DNA from: Deltaproteobacteria bacterium HGW-Deltaproteobacteria-12
GTDB taxonomy: Bacteria; Desulfobacterota; Syntrophia; Syntrophales; Smithellaceae
Length of the DNA: 64,000 nucleotides
Direction: 5' to 3'
Assembly (NCBI GenBank): GCA_002840565.1
Contig: PHBK01000010.1
Span: 58,311-122,310, forward strand
Position numbers and translations under genes: made by a program. Shown here in pieces: positions 45,032-54,527 of this stretch (positions are counted from its first letter, which is position 1; the number at the start of each line of letters is the position of its first letter). Below the pieces are notes generated by a model. It was not told the DNA's origin, ran no database searches, and worked only from the letters and a program-made list of their open reading frames with translations.

Positions 45032-48000
45032 GTGAAAAATATTAAACCTGCCAACAACGAACTGCGACGCCAGGCGGAGGCGAAGTTGAGCGAGCGCAGA
45101 AAGCAAACACCGCCGTCTTCTGTGACGGAGGCAGAAACAAGGCGTCTTGTCCATGAACTGGAAGTGCACCAGATCGAACTGGAGATGCAGAATGAAGAAC
45201 TCATGCAATCACGCGCCCAAGTGGAGGCGGGACTGAGCCAATACATGGACTTGTATGACTTTGCACCCATCGGATATTTTACGCTGGCTCGTGACGGCGC
45301 GATCCATCAGGTCAACCTGGCCGGGGCCGGTCTTCTGGGCGTTGCACGCGGCGAACTGATCAAACGACGCTTCGATGCGTTTGTTAACGTCAAGTCCCGT
45401 TCCGTCTTCAACGGCTTCCTGGAAAAAGCATTCGGCAGCCGTCGGAAAGAGACCTGCGAAGTCGCTCTCCAGAAAGATGGAGCTCCTACGGCATGGGTGC
45501 ACATCGCGGCTACCTGTAACGAAGACGGCCAGAGATGCCTCATTGCGGCGATGGACATCTCCGCGCGTAAGCAGGCGGAGGAAGCCCTGCGGGAGAGTGA
45601 GCAGCGGATAAAGACATTCCTTGATTCGACAGCGGATATGGCATTTTTAAAAGATGACAGCTACCATCATATCGTTGTAAATCGTGCCTTGTGCAAATTC
45701 TATGGCAAAACAGAAAGCGAGATCATCGGTAAGACTGATTTTGATCTGATGAGCGCAGAAGCAGCTGCGGAGTGCAGGAAGACCGATGAACAAGCGCTGC
45801 GTTCGAATACTCTAAAGATCACCGAAGAAACCATTGGGGATCGATATTACGAGACGATGAAGTTCCCAGTCACAATTACAAATGGTAAAAGGGGCATTGG
45901 CGCATTCATCCGAGATATCACCGAGCGCAAGCGGGCTGAAGAATGGACAGGCCATCTGGCGGCGATGGTCGATTTGGCTCCCAGCGCCATTACGGTACAC
46001 GATTTTGCCGGCAAGTTCCTTTACACCAACCAAAAAAACCTTGATATCCATGGATATTCCCGCGAGGAACTGATGGCCCTCAACCTCAGTGATTTCGATG
46101 TTCCGTCAAGCGCGGCACTGATCAAAGAACGCATGAATTTGATAAGGGATGTCGGTGAGGCTTCCTTTGAAGTGGAACACTATTGTAAAGGTGGCACAAC
46201 GGTACCCCTAGAACTCTTCGTAAAGCCCGTCGACTGGTACGGAAAGCCCGCTCTGCTCAGTATCGGCAGGGACATAAGTGAGCGCAAGCGGACGGAGCAG
46301 CAGATCAGATTCCAGGCTCACATCATAGATAATTCTCCCATAATCGCTGCATATCACGACAAGGAGCTCAACATGGTCTGGGCAAATAAAGCCTACCAGA
46401 GAGCTACGGGATTGAGCCTGGACGAAATCAGGGGAAAAAAGTGCTACCAGGTTTGGAATCTGATGAAACCGTGCCGGGATTGTCCGGTGATCACGGCAAT
46501 TGAAACCGGGGAGAACGCTGCCCATGAATTGACGCCGGATAATCAGGATCATTGGCCGGAATCTCAAGGATCTTGGTTATCCCAAGCCGTGCCTGTCCGC
46601 GATGAACAGGGCGCCGTCATTGGCTGCCTTGAATTTGCGATGGATATCGCCGAGCGCAAGCTGGTGGAAAAAGATCTGAAACAACGGGAGAATCTCCTGG
46701 AGAAGATATTTGATGTTCTTCCGATTGGCCTCTGGTTTGCTGACAAGGACGGCAAACTGCTGCGCGGTAATCCGGCGGGTGTGCAAATATGGGGCGCCGA
46801 ACCAAAGGTAAGTCCTTCTGAATATGGCGTTTTCAAGGCCAGGCGCCTGCCGTCGGGAAAGGAAATTGCACCGGATGACTGGGCCCTGGCGCATACGATC
46901 AGGGAAGGGGTGACGATTGTTGATGAGCTGCTGGAAATCGACACCTTTGACGGAAAGAAAAAAGTCGTCCTTAATTCCACAGCCCCTGTTCTGGATGACG
47001 AATGTGCAATACAGGGAGCGATTGTCGTCAACATGGACATGACTGAGCGCATACAAGCGCAGATGGCTCTGGCGGATAGCGAGAAAAGATATCGTCTGAT
47101 CGTGGATACCGCCAACGAGGGCATTTGGTCCATGGATAGCGAATATCGCACTACTTTTGTCAACAAATCCATGGCAGACATGCTCGGTTATGAACCGGGC
47201 GAAATGCTCGGACGGCGAGTAGACTCGTTCATGTTTCCGGAAGATTTGGGAGATCACTTCGATAAAATGGCCGCTCGCGCACTTGGGCAGTCCGCCTCAT
47301 ATGAACGGCGGTTCCTTCACAAGGATGGCGACGTTCTATGGACAATCGTTTCCGCATCTCCATTAAAGGATGAGCAAGGTAATTTTGTCGGTTCTATTGC
47401 CATGCTTACTGATATCACCGAGCGCAAGCAGGCGGAAGAAAGGCTGCGGCTCAAGAACCTTGTTTTCGATGGATCCATTGCTGCCAACAGCATTGCAGAT
47501 TCAGCGGGTGTCATAACGGAGACCAATGCGGCTTTTTTAAAAATGTGGGGCCATTCCGGCAAGGATGAGGTAGTCGGCAAACCCATATCTTATTTCTTGA
47601 ATGATCCGGGCGAGGCTGCTGCCCTCTTCACAGCTCTCCATGCTGACGGTGCATGGCAGGGGAACTATACGGCAAAGAAGAAGGACGGATCGACTTTTAT
47701 CGCGCAAAGCACAGCGACAGTGCTTCGGGATGAAAACGGCCAGGTGATAGGATATCAATCGTCGGTAGTGGATATCACCGAGCATAGGCGAGCCGAAGAA
47801 GCACTGCATGAGCAAGAACTCCAGTACCGTATTCTAGCCGACTCCGGTTTAGCCCTGGTATGGACGTCTGGAACAGACAAGTTATGCAATTATTTCAACC
47901 AGCCCTGGTTAAAATTTACCGGGCGCACGCTGGAGCAGGAATTGGGTAACGGCTGGAATGAAGGCGTTCATCCGGAGGATCTTGAGCGCTGCGTTCAAAC

Positions 48001-48358
48001 CTATGTCACCGCGTTTGATAAACAGGAATCGTTTGATATGGTATACCGGTTACGCCATGCCGGCGGGGAATATCGCTGGATAAGAGATTTAGGCACGCCG
48101 AACTTTAATGCACGCGGTGAATTCGTCGGCTACATCGGTCATTGTTTTGATATCACCGCGCAAAGGGCTGCGGAAGAAGAAATCCATAAACTCAATGAAG
48201 ATTTGGAACAAAAGATAAAACTCCGGACGTCCGAACTTGAGGAAAGTGTCTCTCGCCTCGAAGAGATGAACCGTGTATTTGTCGGACGGGAATTAAAGAT
48301 GATAGAACTTAAGGAACGGATTGCGGAACTGGAAGAAAACGTGAAGCGCACCTCGTGA
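45032..48358 (+). CDS. Octa-PAS sensor protein without output domain
   Basis: About 1,108 residues from the GTG at 45032 (GGAAGGGGA upstream; the ATG at 45014 lies in repeat DNA). A short coiled coil (RRLVHELEVHQIELEMQNEE) precedes about eight PAS domains, each ending in a DITERKRAEE-type linker. The fourth contains GKKCYQVWNLMKPCRDCPV, a Cys-x10-Cys-x2-Cys set that could bind metal or sense redox. The protein ends in a coiled coil (GRELKMIELKERIAELEENV) where a kinase would normally follow. Its last residues (VKRTS) and stop come from the heptad array. It may pass signals through hetero-dimerisation with neighbouring kinases. Confidence 0.85.
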   Translation: MKNIKPANNELRRQAEAKLSERRKQTPPSSVTEAETRRLVHELEVHQIELEMQNEELMQSRAQVEAGLSQYMDLYDFAPIGYFTLARDGAIHQVNLAGAGLLGVARGELIKRRFDAFVNVKSRSVFNGFLEKAFGSRRKETCEVALQKDGAPTAWVHIAATCNEDGQRCLIAAMDISARKQAEEALRESEQRIKTFLDSTADMAFLKDDSYHHIVVNRALCKFYGKTESEIIGKTDFDLMSAEAAAECRKTDEQALRSNTLKITEETIGDRYYETMKFPVTITNGKRGIGAFIRDITERKRAEEWTGHLAAMVDLAPSAITVHDFAGKFLYTNQKNLDIHGYSREELMALNLSDFDVPSSAALIKERMNLIRDVGEASFEVEHYCKGGTTVPLELFVKPVDWYGKPALLSIGRDISERKRTEQQIRFQAHIIDNSPIIAAYHDKELNMVWANKAYQRATGLSLDEIRGKKCYQVWNLMKPCRDCPVITAIETGENAAHELTPDNQDHWPESQGSWLSQAVPVRDEQGAVIGCLEFAMDIAERKLVEKDLKQRENLLEKIFDVLPIGLWFADKDGKLLRGNPAGVQIWGAEPKVSPSEYGVFKARRLPSGKEIAPDDWALAHTIREGVTIVDELLEIDTFDGKKKVVLNSTAPVLDDECAIQGAIVVNMDMTERIQAQMALADSEKRYRLIVDTANEGIWSMDSEYRTTFVNKSMADMLGYEPGEMLGRRVDSFMFPEDLGDHFDKMAARALGQSASYERRFLHKDGDVLWTIVSASPLKDEQGNFVGSIAMLTDITERKQAEERLRLKNLVFDGSIAANSIADSAGVITETNAAFLKMWGHSGKDEVVGKPISYFLNDPGEAAALFTALHADGAWQGNYTAKKKDGSTFIAQSTATVLRDENGQVIGYQSSVVDITEHRRAEEALHEQELQYRILADSGLALVWTSGTDKLCNYFNQPWLKFTGRTLEQELGNGWNEGVHPEDLERCVQTYVTAFDKQESFDMVYRLRHAGGEYRWIRDLGTPNFNARGEFVGYIGHCFDITAQRAAEEEIHKLNEDLEQKIKLRTSELEESVSRLEEMNRVFVGRELKMIELKERIAELEENVKRTS

Positions 48359-48738
48359 AGCGTCGTTAGTATCTCGCACCTCGTGAAGCGTGAAGCGCAG
48401 GATGTGCAACGTCAGTCTTGTCATACCGGACTCTCGTGACCTTTAGGTTATGATCCGGTATCCAGGCGTCGGGAACCAGATTTAATAAAAATACTGGATG
48501 CCGATTTTCATCGGCATGACGTAAGGTGCACTGTTAGTGTTGTCATACCGTCGGACGACGGTATCCAGGAAGAAAGGGAAAGCAACAGTTCGAATTGGAA
48601 TGATTTTTGTATTGCAATATTTTAACTGGATGCCGACTTTCGTCGGCATGACGGTCTTGCGTGATACGTTTCACGAGTTCCTGCGCTTCACGAACGACGC
48701 TTCACGAGGTGCGAGCGACGTTACCCGAGATACGAGGT
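48340..48738. repeat. Heptad arrays flanking REP-like palindromes
   Basis: 48340-48404 and about 48655-48738 are CG-phased heptads. Between them lie CATACCGGA...TCCGGTATCCAG, TGGATGCCGATTTTCATCGGCATGAC and CATACCGTCGGACGACGGTATCCAG, the same palindrome family as at 41957-42111. The array end supplies GAGG before the ATG at 48744. No gene. Confidence 0.75.
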
Positions 48739-48743
48739 AGTTC

Positions 48744-50975
48744 ATGATTCTGGACATGCGCACATTAATTTTCAGTCAAGCAGTGACCAATCTCATCTGT
48801 CTGCTCGTTATCACAGTATTGTGGCAGCAGAACCGTAAACGCTTTGCCGGGTCTACCTTCTTGCTTTTTGATTTTCTCCTGCAAACCCTGGCCTTTTTTC
48901 TGGTTGTTCTACGCGGCAGCATCCCGGACTGGATGTCGATGGTTCTTGCCAATACTCTGATAATGGCGGGGGCGCTGCTGGGCTATATGGGCCTTTTGCG
49001 CTTCACCGGACAAAAGGGCACGCAAATTCATAATTATTTTTTAATGGCGGCTTTTGTCGGTGTTCACTCCTATTTTACCTTTGTGCAACCGAATCTGGCG
49101 TTAAGGAATGCCAATATAGCATTGGGGCTGCTGATTGTTTGTTTTCAGTGTATGTGGCTGATGCTTTATCGCGTCCCTCTCGGCATGCGTCCGTTAACCA
49201 GAGGTGTGGGAATTGTTTTTGCAATGTACTGTCTGGTGTTTATCATCCGTATCGGCCATTCTCTGACCACCCGTGATTCAGTAACCGATTTTATGCAAGC
49301 CGGCACATTCGACGCGCTTATAATTGCCGCTTATCAGCTAATATTTATTTTTCTGACATTCAGTCTGGCCCTAATGTTCAATAAGCGGTTGATGTCGGAG
49401 GTCAAAACGCAGGAAGAAAAATTTTCCAGGGCTTTTCATTCCTCGCCTTATGCCCTTACGATCACCCGGCTGGCCGACGGACAGATTATCGAAGTCAACG
49501 AGGGTTTCTTTAACACAACCGGATACTCTCCGGCGGACATCAGCGATAAAACAACAATCGCCCTGCATTTGTGGGACAGGGATGAAGATCGCGCCGCGGT
49601 CGTCCAGGAGTTGGAAAGCAAGGGTAAGGTGCGTGATCGCGAGTTTTCCTTCCGGAATAAATCCGGGGAGAAGATCACGGGTATTTTCTCAGCCGATATA
49701 ATCACGATCAATAATGAAAAGTGTGTTCTGTCCAGCATTAACGACATTACCGAGCGCAAGCGGGCGGAGGAGGCATTAAGGAGCAGTGAGCTAAAATACC
49801 GGAATATCTTTGAAAATGCGACGGAAGGAATCTTTCAGAGCACCGCGGAAGGACGATATATAAGTGTCAATCCGGCATTTGCCCGGATAGGAGGTTATGA
49901 TTCACCGGAGGAGATGATAAATTCGGTTAATGACATCCAAAAAGAGATGTATGTCCATCAAGAGGACCGGGCAAGGCTTTTGGAACTATGCAGTCAACAG
50001 GACATCATTAATAATTTTGAAGCCGAAATCAAACGCCGGGACAATGCAATTCTTTGGATTTCCATCAACGTTAAACCTGTCCGGGACGGCAGTGGTAAGA
50101 TAATCCTTCTGGAAGGTACAATCGTGGACATCACTGAGCGTAAGTGCGCGGAGGAAGCAATTAAAAAATTAAATCGTGAATTGGAGCAGAATGTCGCCCG
50201 GCGCACCGGTGAACTGCGCAATACACAACTGGCCCTGCTGAATCTGGTAGACGACCTCAATGCCACCACCAGAGATATCAGCCAGGTTAATGAGGCTCTG
50301 ACCGCTGCCAACAGGGAATTGGAAGCCTTCAGCTATTCGGTTTCCCACGATTTACGCGCACCGCTGCGGGGAATGGACGGATTCAGCCAGGCGCTCCTGG
50401 AGGATTATGGCGACAAACTGGACGCCACCGGGAAGAATTACCTGGAACGCATCCGGACGGGAACGCAGCGCATGGGCTTGCTGATTGACGATATGCTCAA
50501 ACTTTCACGGGTAAACCGGTCTGAATTTACCCGCGAATCCGTTGATTTAAGCAAAATGCTGCAGAGTATCTTCCTGGCAGTCCGGCAGAATAGCAAGGCC
50601 AGAAATGTTCAGGTGAATATTCAGGAAAATGTTATTATTGATGGCGACAGGCATCTGTTGGAGATTGCGCTCACCAACCTGCTGGACAATGCCTGGAAGT
50701 TTACGGGCAAGACACAAAATGCCCGCATCGAATTCGGTACGAAGTTTATGGATGGCAAGCCGGTTATGTTCATCCGGGACAACGGCGTCGGTTTTGATAT
50801 GGCTTATACGGATAAATTGTTCGGCGCTTTCCAGCGCCTGCATTCAACGACAGAATTTCCCGGAACGGGGATCGGGCTGGCCACTGTGCAGCGCGTCATC
50901 CACCGCCACGGGGGCAGGATCTGGGCGGAAAGCGAGCTGGGCAAGGGAGCGGTTTTTTATTTTACGCTACCGTAA
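48744..50975 (+). CDS. Seven-TM PAS-PAS sensor histidine kinase
   Basis: 743 residues. Seven predicted membrane helices (about residues 5-220), two PAS domains (about 230-345, 350-465), a coiled coil, HisKA with YSVSHDLRAPLRGMDGFSQA (phospho-His) and HATPase with LTNLLDNAWKFTG, IRDNGVGFDM and GTGIGLATVQ. This is the phytochrome-like/Rcp-linked kinase type, often paired with a small receiver; such a receiver (51567) follows after the four-helix gene. The N-terminal TM block may sense a small molecule or membrane state. Confidence 0.9.
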   Translation: MILDMRTLIFSQAVTNLICLLVITVLWQQNRKRFAGSTFLLFDFLLQTLAFFLVVLRGSIPDWMSMVLANTLIMAGALLGYMGLLRFTGQKGTQIHNYFLMAAFVGVHSYFTFVQPNLALRNANIALGLLIVCFQCMWLMLYRVPLGMRPLTRGVGIVFAMYCLVFIIRIGHSLTTRDSVTDFMQAGTFDALIIAAYQLIFIFLTFSLALMFNKRLMSEVKTQEEKFSRAFHSSPYALTITRLADGQIIEVNEGFFNTTGYSPADISDKTTIALHLWDRDEDRAAVVQELESKGKVRDREFSFRNKSGEKITGIFSADIITINNEKCVLSSINDITERKRAEEALRSSELKYRNIFENATEGIFQSTAEGRYISVNPAFARIGGYDSPEEMINSVNDIQKEMYVHQEDRARLLELCSQQDIINNFEAEIKRRDNAILWISINVKPVRDGSGKIILLEGTIVDITERKCAEEAIKKLNRELEQNVARRTGELRNTQLALLNLVDDLNATTRDISQVNEALTAANRELEAFSYSVSHDLRAPLRGMDGFSQALLEDYGDKLDATGKNYLERIRTGTQRMGLLIDDMLKLSRVNRSEFTRESVDLSKMLQSIFLAVRQNSKARNVQVNIQENVIIDGDRHLLEIALTNLLDNAWKFTGKTQNARIEFGTKFMDGKPVMFIRDNGVGFDMAYTDKLFGAFQRLHSTTEFPGTGIGLATVQRVIHRHGGRIWAESELGKGAVFYFTLP

Positions 50976-50984
50976 AATAAAAAA

Positions 50985-51025
50985 CGTGAAGCGTGAAAAT
51001 ACGTGGCTCGGGTTTCGTGAAGCGT
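50985..51025 (+). repeat. 41-bp direct repeat, copy 1 (heptad array, left of four-helix gene)
   Basis: Begins CGTGAAGCGTGAAAATACG. One mismatch to 51452-51492. The surrounding heptad array extends to 51069 and turns to the reverse orientation (CGCTTCA) before the gene. Confidence 0.9.
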
Positions 51026-51084
51026 GAAGCGCGAACGACGAGATACGAGGGACGCTTCACTTGCGACGTAAGGAGGAATTAACG

Positions 51085-51456
51085 GTGGAAGAAAAAGATA
51101 AAATAAAAAGCTTTCGAGATTTGGATGTGTGGCGGCTGGCTATGGAAATAGTCGGCGATATTTACAAATTTACAAAAGCATTTCCGAAAGAAGAAGTGTA
51201 TGGTTTGATCAGTCAAATGAGGAGAGCGGCTGTGTCGATTGCCTCCAACATTGCCGAGGGTTTCAATCGATATCATAATAAAGAGTATAAACAGTTTTTA
51301 TACATTGCTCTCGGATCATGTGCCGAACTGGAAACGCAAATTGAGGTTAGTTTGCTTTTGGGATATATTACACAAGATCTAAGAGATAAAACAATCGAGA
51401 AACTCGATCACGAATCGAGAATGTTGAAAAACTTGATAAAACGGCTCAGCGCGTGA
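51085..51456 (+). CDS. Four-helix bundle protein (S23/IVP family), copy 2
   Basis: About 123 residues from the GTG at 51085 (AAGGAGG upstream), matching the start of copy 3. Signature: IKSFRDLDVWRLAMEIVGDI, FPKEEVYGLISQMRRAAVSI, ASNIAEGFNRYHNKEYKQFL. It is very close to copy 3 at 55867 and more distant from copy 1 at 1926. Bracketed by 41-bp direct repeats; stop TGA comes from the heptad GCGTGAA. Confidence 0.9.
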   Translation: MEEKDKIKSFRDLDVWRLAMEIVGDIYKFTKAFPKEEVYGLISQMRRAAVSIASNIAEGFNRYHNKEYKQFLYIALGSCAELETQIEVSLLLGYITQDLRDKTIEKLDHESRMLKNLIKRLSA

Positions 51457-51560
51457 AGCGTGAAAATACGTGACTCGGGTTTCGTGAAGCGTATCTCGCT
51501 TTTCACGAATGACGCTTCACGTGGTGCGTTTCACGCTTCACGCTTCACGAAATACGAGGG
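51452..51560 (+). repeat. Heptad array containing 41-bp direct repeat copy 2
   Basis: 51452-51492 repeats 50985-51025 (40 of 41). The remainder turns into reverse units (CGCTTCA, CACGAAA) and provides GAGGGGG before the next ATG. Within it, the block at about 51481-51521 recurs at 55795-55835. Confidence 0.9.
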
Positions 51561-51566
51561 GGTGTT

Positions 51567-52010
51567 ATGAATAACAAAATTATTTTGCTGGTGGAGGATA
51601 ATCAAGATGATGTCGAACTGACCTTACGGGCTTTCCGGAAAAATAATATTTCCAATAAGATTATTGTTGCCCGCGACGGAGTGGAAGCTCTGGATTATCT
51701 GTTTGCCAAAGGGCAGTACGAACTGCGCGATGAAAAAGATTTACCCGTTCTTGTCCTGCTGGACTTAAAACTTCCGAAGATAGACGGTTTGGAAGTCTTG
51801 CGGCAAATTCGCGGCAATGATCTGACCCGGCTGCTGCCGGTCGTCATTCTGACCACTTCCTCCCATCAGCAGGATGTGATCGAAGGTTATAAACTCGGCG
51901 CCAACAGTTATGTCCGCAAGCCGGTTGATTTTGCTGATTTTGAGCAGGTCATTAATGTGCTGGGACTCTACTGGCTGATCTGGAATGAGCCTCCTCCGGT
52001 AGGGAAGTGA
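51567..52010 (+). CDS. Rcp1-like single-domain response regulator
   Basis: 147 residues: LLVEDNQDDVELTLRAFRKN, acceptor Asp in VLLDLKLPKIDG, and LTTSSHQQDVIEGYKLGANS then YVRKPVDF. The extended loop before the acceptor (YELRDEKDLPV) marks the Rcp1 class that partners phytochrome-like kinases. The kinase at 48744 is the natural candidate partner, separated only by the four-helix cassette. Confidence 0.92.
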   Translation: MNNKIILLVEDNQDDVELTLRAFRKNNISNKIIVARDGVEALDYLFAKGQYELRDEKDLPVLVLLDLKLPKIDGLEVLRQIRGNDLTRLLPVVILTTSSHQQDVIEGYKLGANSYVRKPVDFADFEQVINVLGLYWLIWNEPPPVGK

Positions 52011-52017
52011 GGGAAAA

Positions 52018-52153
52018 GACGTATCTCGCATCTCGTGAAGCGTGAAGCGAAAAAACGTTACTCGTGAAGCGTCGTTCGTATCTCGTATCTCTCGCTTCAC
52101 GCTTCACGAGGTGCGCTTCACGAGATACGTTTCACGAGACCCGAGATACGAAC
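52018..52153. repeat. CG-phased heptad array
   Basis: About 19 units with CG in phase, e.g. CGTGAAG, CGTTACT, CGTATCT, then CACGCTT, CACGAGG, CACGAGA. Forward first, reverse later. No gene. Confidence 0.85.
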
Positions 52154-52169
52154 AACAAAGGAGTGGACA

Positions 52170-53972
52170 GTGGCAAAAATAATTTCACCGGAAACGAGCG
52201 AGAATCAGTTGCTGCGGGTATTGATGGTTGAGGATTCGGAAGACGACGTCCTGCTGACGCTCCGGGAGCTGAAGAAGGGCGGATACAATCCGGTGTATGA
52301 ACGGGTGGAAACTGAAAAGGATATGGATAAAGCCCTCCGGGAGAAGCAATGGGACATCATCCTTTGTGATTATAAAATGCCGAAATTCAATGCTTTCTCC
52401 GCCCTTACCTTACTAAAAGAAACAAATATCGACATCCCTATTATCATTGTCTCCGGCACTATTGGCGAAGAGACGGCGGTGGAATGCATGCGACTGGGCG
52501 CCCATGACTACATCATGAAGAATAACTTATCCCGTCTCTGCCCGGCGATAACCCGGGAATTAGAAGAGGCAGAATCAAGAGCCAAGCGCAGGCAGGCGGA
52601 GGCGGAACTGCGGGAGAGTGAAGAGCGATACAGGGCTCTTTTCGACCGTTCGCTCGACCTTGTTTATCTCACTGATTTCGAAGGTCGCTTCATCGATGCC
52701 AACGCTGCCGCTCTAGACCGGCTTGGCTATAAGAGGGAAGAAATCCAGTCCCTCAATTTTGCTTCTTTCCTGAGTGAAGATCAGTTGCTGTACGCAGCCA
52801 CAACGCTCCAGGAGATTCGGGACACCGGTATTCACAAGAACATGATGGAGTTCAAATTGCGGCATAAAAATGGCAGTGATGTGTATGTGGAAACGCGAGG
52901 ATCCACCGTCATGTCCGACGGAAAACCTGTCGCGATCCAGGCGATCGCCAGGGATGTCACCGAGCGCAAGCGGACCGAAGAGGAAATCAAAAGAATAATG
53001 TTGTTCCAACAGGTTTTGATGGATGCGGTTCCGTCTCCTATTTTTTATAAAAATACAGATTGTGTCTATATCGGAGGCAATAAGGCCTTCGAGCGATACC
53101 TGGGGCTGTCGCCGGAGCAATTCATCGGGAAGACGGTGAATGACATTGCGCCCGACGACTTGGCCGAGAAATACGACAAGTCAGATAGAGAGCTGCTGAA
53201 CCATCCAGGCGTTCAAACCTATGAAACTTCAGTCGTCTATGCAGATGGAACGCGCCATGATGTGGTTTTTAACAAGGCGACTTTTACCAATGCCGAAGGC
53301 AAAGTAGCAGGGCTGATTGGAGTGATTCTCGACGTCACCGATAGCAAGCGGGCGGCGACGGAACTGCAGCGGACCGTCGAAAGTCTCCGCAAGGCAATTC
53401 AGACGACCATTCAGGTCATGGTTTCCGCGATAGAGGTCAGAGATCCCTATACTGCCGGTCATCAGATCAGGTCGGCGGACCTCGCCGGCGCTATTGCCGC
53501 GGAGATGGGCTTGTCCCGGGAAAAGATTGACGGACTAAAGATGGCCGGGTCCATCCATGACATCGGGAAATTGTCCATACCCGCGGAGATATTGTCCAAA
53601 CCCACCAAACTGACAAGCCTGGAATATTCTTTGATTCAAGAACATTCCCGGATCGGCTATGAAATGCTGAAGGATGTGGAATCCCCCTGGCCGCTCGCAC
53701 AAATTGCTTACCAGCATCATGAGCGGATGGACGGATCCGGCTATCCGCTGGGCATTAAGGGAAATGATATTATTCCGGAGGCACGGATTATGGCGATCGC
53801 CGACGTCGTGGAGTCCATGGCTTCCCACCGCCCTTACCGGCCGGCCCCGGGCCTCGATCTGGCGCTGGAGGAGATTTCCCGGAACAAGGGCATCCTGTAT
53901 GATGCTGACGCGGTGGAGGCCTGTCTGAGATTGTTTCGCGAGAAAGGCTACAAATTGGTGGAAAATACGTGA
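52170..53972 (+). CDS. REC-PAS-PAS-HD-GYP c-di-GMP phosphodiesterase
   Basis: 600 residues, GTG start with AAAGGAG. Receiver (about 12-130, acceptor Asp in IILCDYKMPK), two PAS domains (about 150-265, 280-395) and an HD-GYP domain: GSIHDIGKLSIPAEIL and HHERMDGSGYPLG with the HD, HH and GYP residues intact. It should hydrolyse c-di-GMP to GMP/pGpG under phosphorylation or PAS control. Receiver DNA is highly similar to that of the gene at 56326. The stop TGA lies in the heptad array. Confidence 0.93.
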   Translation: MAKIISPETSENQLLRVLMVEDSEDDVLLTLRELKKGGYNPVYERVETEKDMDKALREKQWDIILCDYKMPKFNAFSALTLLKETNIDIPIIIVSGTIGEETAVECMRLGAHDYIMKNNLSRLCPAITRELEEAESRAKRRQAEAELRESEERYRALFDRSLDLVYLTDFEGRFIDANAAALDRLGYKREEIQSLNFASFLSEDQLLYAATTLQEIRDTGIHKNMMEFKLRHKNGSDVYVETRGSTVMSDGKPVAIQAIARDVTERKRTEEEIKRIMLFQQVLMDAVPSPIFYKNTDCVYIGGNKAFERYLGLSPEQFIGKTVNDIAPDDLAEKYDKSDRELLNHPGVQTYETSVVYADGTRHDVVFNKATFTNAEGKVAGLIGVILDVTDSKRAATELQRTVESLRKAIQTTIQVMVSAIEVRDPYTAGHQIRSADLAGAIAAEMGLSREKIDGLKMAGSIHDIGKLSIPAEILSKPTKLTSLEYSLIQEHSRIGYEMLKDVESPWPLAQIAYQHHERMDGSGYPLGIKGNDIIPEARIMAIADVVESMASHRPYRPAPGLDLALEEISRNKGILYDADAVEACLRLFREKGYKLVENT

Positions 53973-54016
53973 AGCGGGAAAACGCGTGAATCGGGACTCG
54001 TGAAGCGTGAAGCGGG
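53967..54016 (+). repeat. 50-bp direct repeat, copy 1 (left of DUF4143 ATPase 1)
   Basis: Matches 55728-55777 with two mismatches. Built from heptads (CGTGAAG, CGGGAAA, CGTGAAT). It begins inside the last codons of the HD-GYP gene. Confidence 0.9.
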
Positions 54017-54044
54017 AGAATACGTGAAGCGTGAAGCGTGATGG

Positions 54045-54331
54045 TCTCGTAAAAAGGCCTCCACGGCGTCATACCGGCGAACGAGACTGTGTCGCAATGG
54101 CATTGCGAAGGAACGAAGTGACTGAAGCAATCTCATAAGTAGCTGAATACATGAGATTACCACGCCGCCTGAGAGGCGGCTCGTAATGACAGAAGTGGAT
54201 TGTGACACAGTCTCGAACGCCGTGAACCAGGAAAATACTGGATTCCGGATCATAACCTAAAGGTCACGAGAGTCCGGAATGACAAAACAAGGGAATGCCA
54301 AAATATCGAATGTGCAGTCTTTTTAAGAGAT
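54045..54331. repeat. Nested palindromic element, relative of 37277-37695
   Basis: Starts TCTCGTAAAAAGGCCTCC and CATACCGGCGAACGAGACTG as the 37-kb element does, ends with a degenerate TCTTTTTAAGAGA, and is filled with a reverse-complement copy of the 150-bp repeat. A dRS3-like pair TGGATTCCGG / CCGGAATGAC is also inside. Confidence 0.7.
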
Positions 54332-54492
54332 TAGCAAGCAAGTGAGAGTAGGTACATGGATAAGGAAAGGGCTATAAGCTGGTAGGCTGACCGAGCACGA
54401 AATGAACTTGTTGAGGCAAAGCAAGAAGGAAATCGGTGAGGTAGCGAGAAAAAGGTTTAAGGAAAAGACCAGAGTCTGTAACATTAATTGCG
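54332..54492. other. Gene-free spacer before ATPase 1
   Basis: Purine-rich sequence with a 38-codon open frame (54402-54518) that lacks a ribosome site and runs through the promoter. I see no gene. Confidence 0.35.
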
Positions 54493-54521
54493 TGGACAAA
54501 ACCGAACAATTAATATAAAAT
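54493..54521 (+). promoter_or_regulatory. Promoter with possibly leaderless start
   Basis: TGGACA (54493-54498) and TAAAAT (54516-54521) are spaced 17 bp. The predicted first transcribed base falls at about 54528, the A of the ATG, and no Shine-Dalgarno sequence precedes it. Confidence 0.4.
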
Positions 54522-54527
54522 ACTCGC

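Noticed and set aside
54402..54518. 38-codon ORF before DUF4143 ATPase 1
   Set aside because: No ribosome site, overlaps the likely promoter, no recognisable family.
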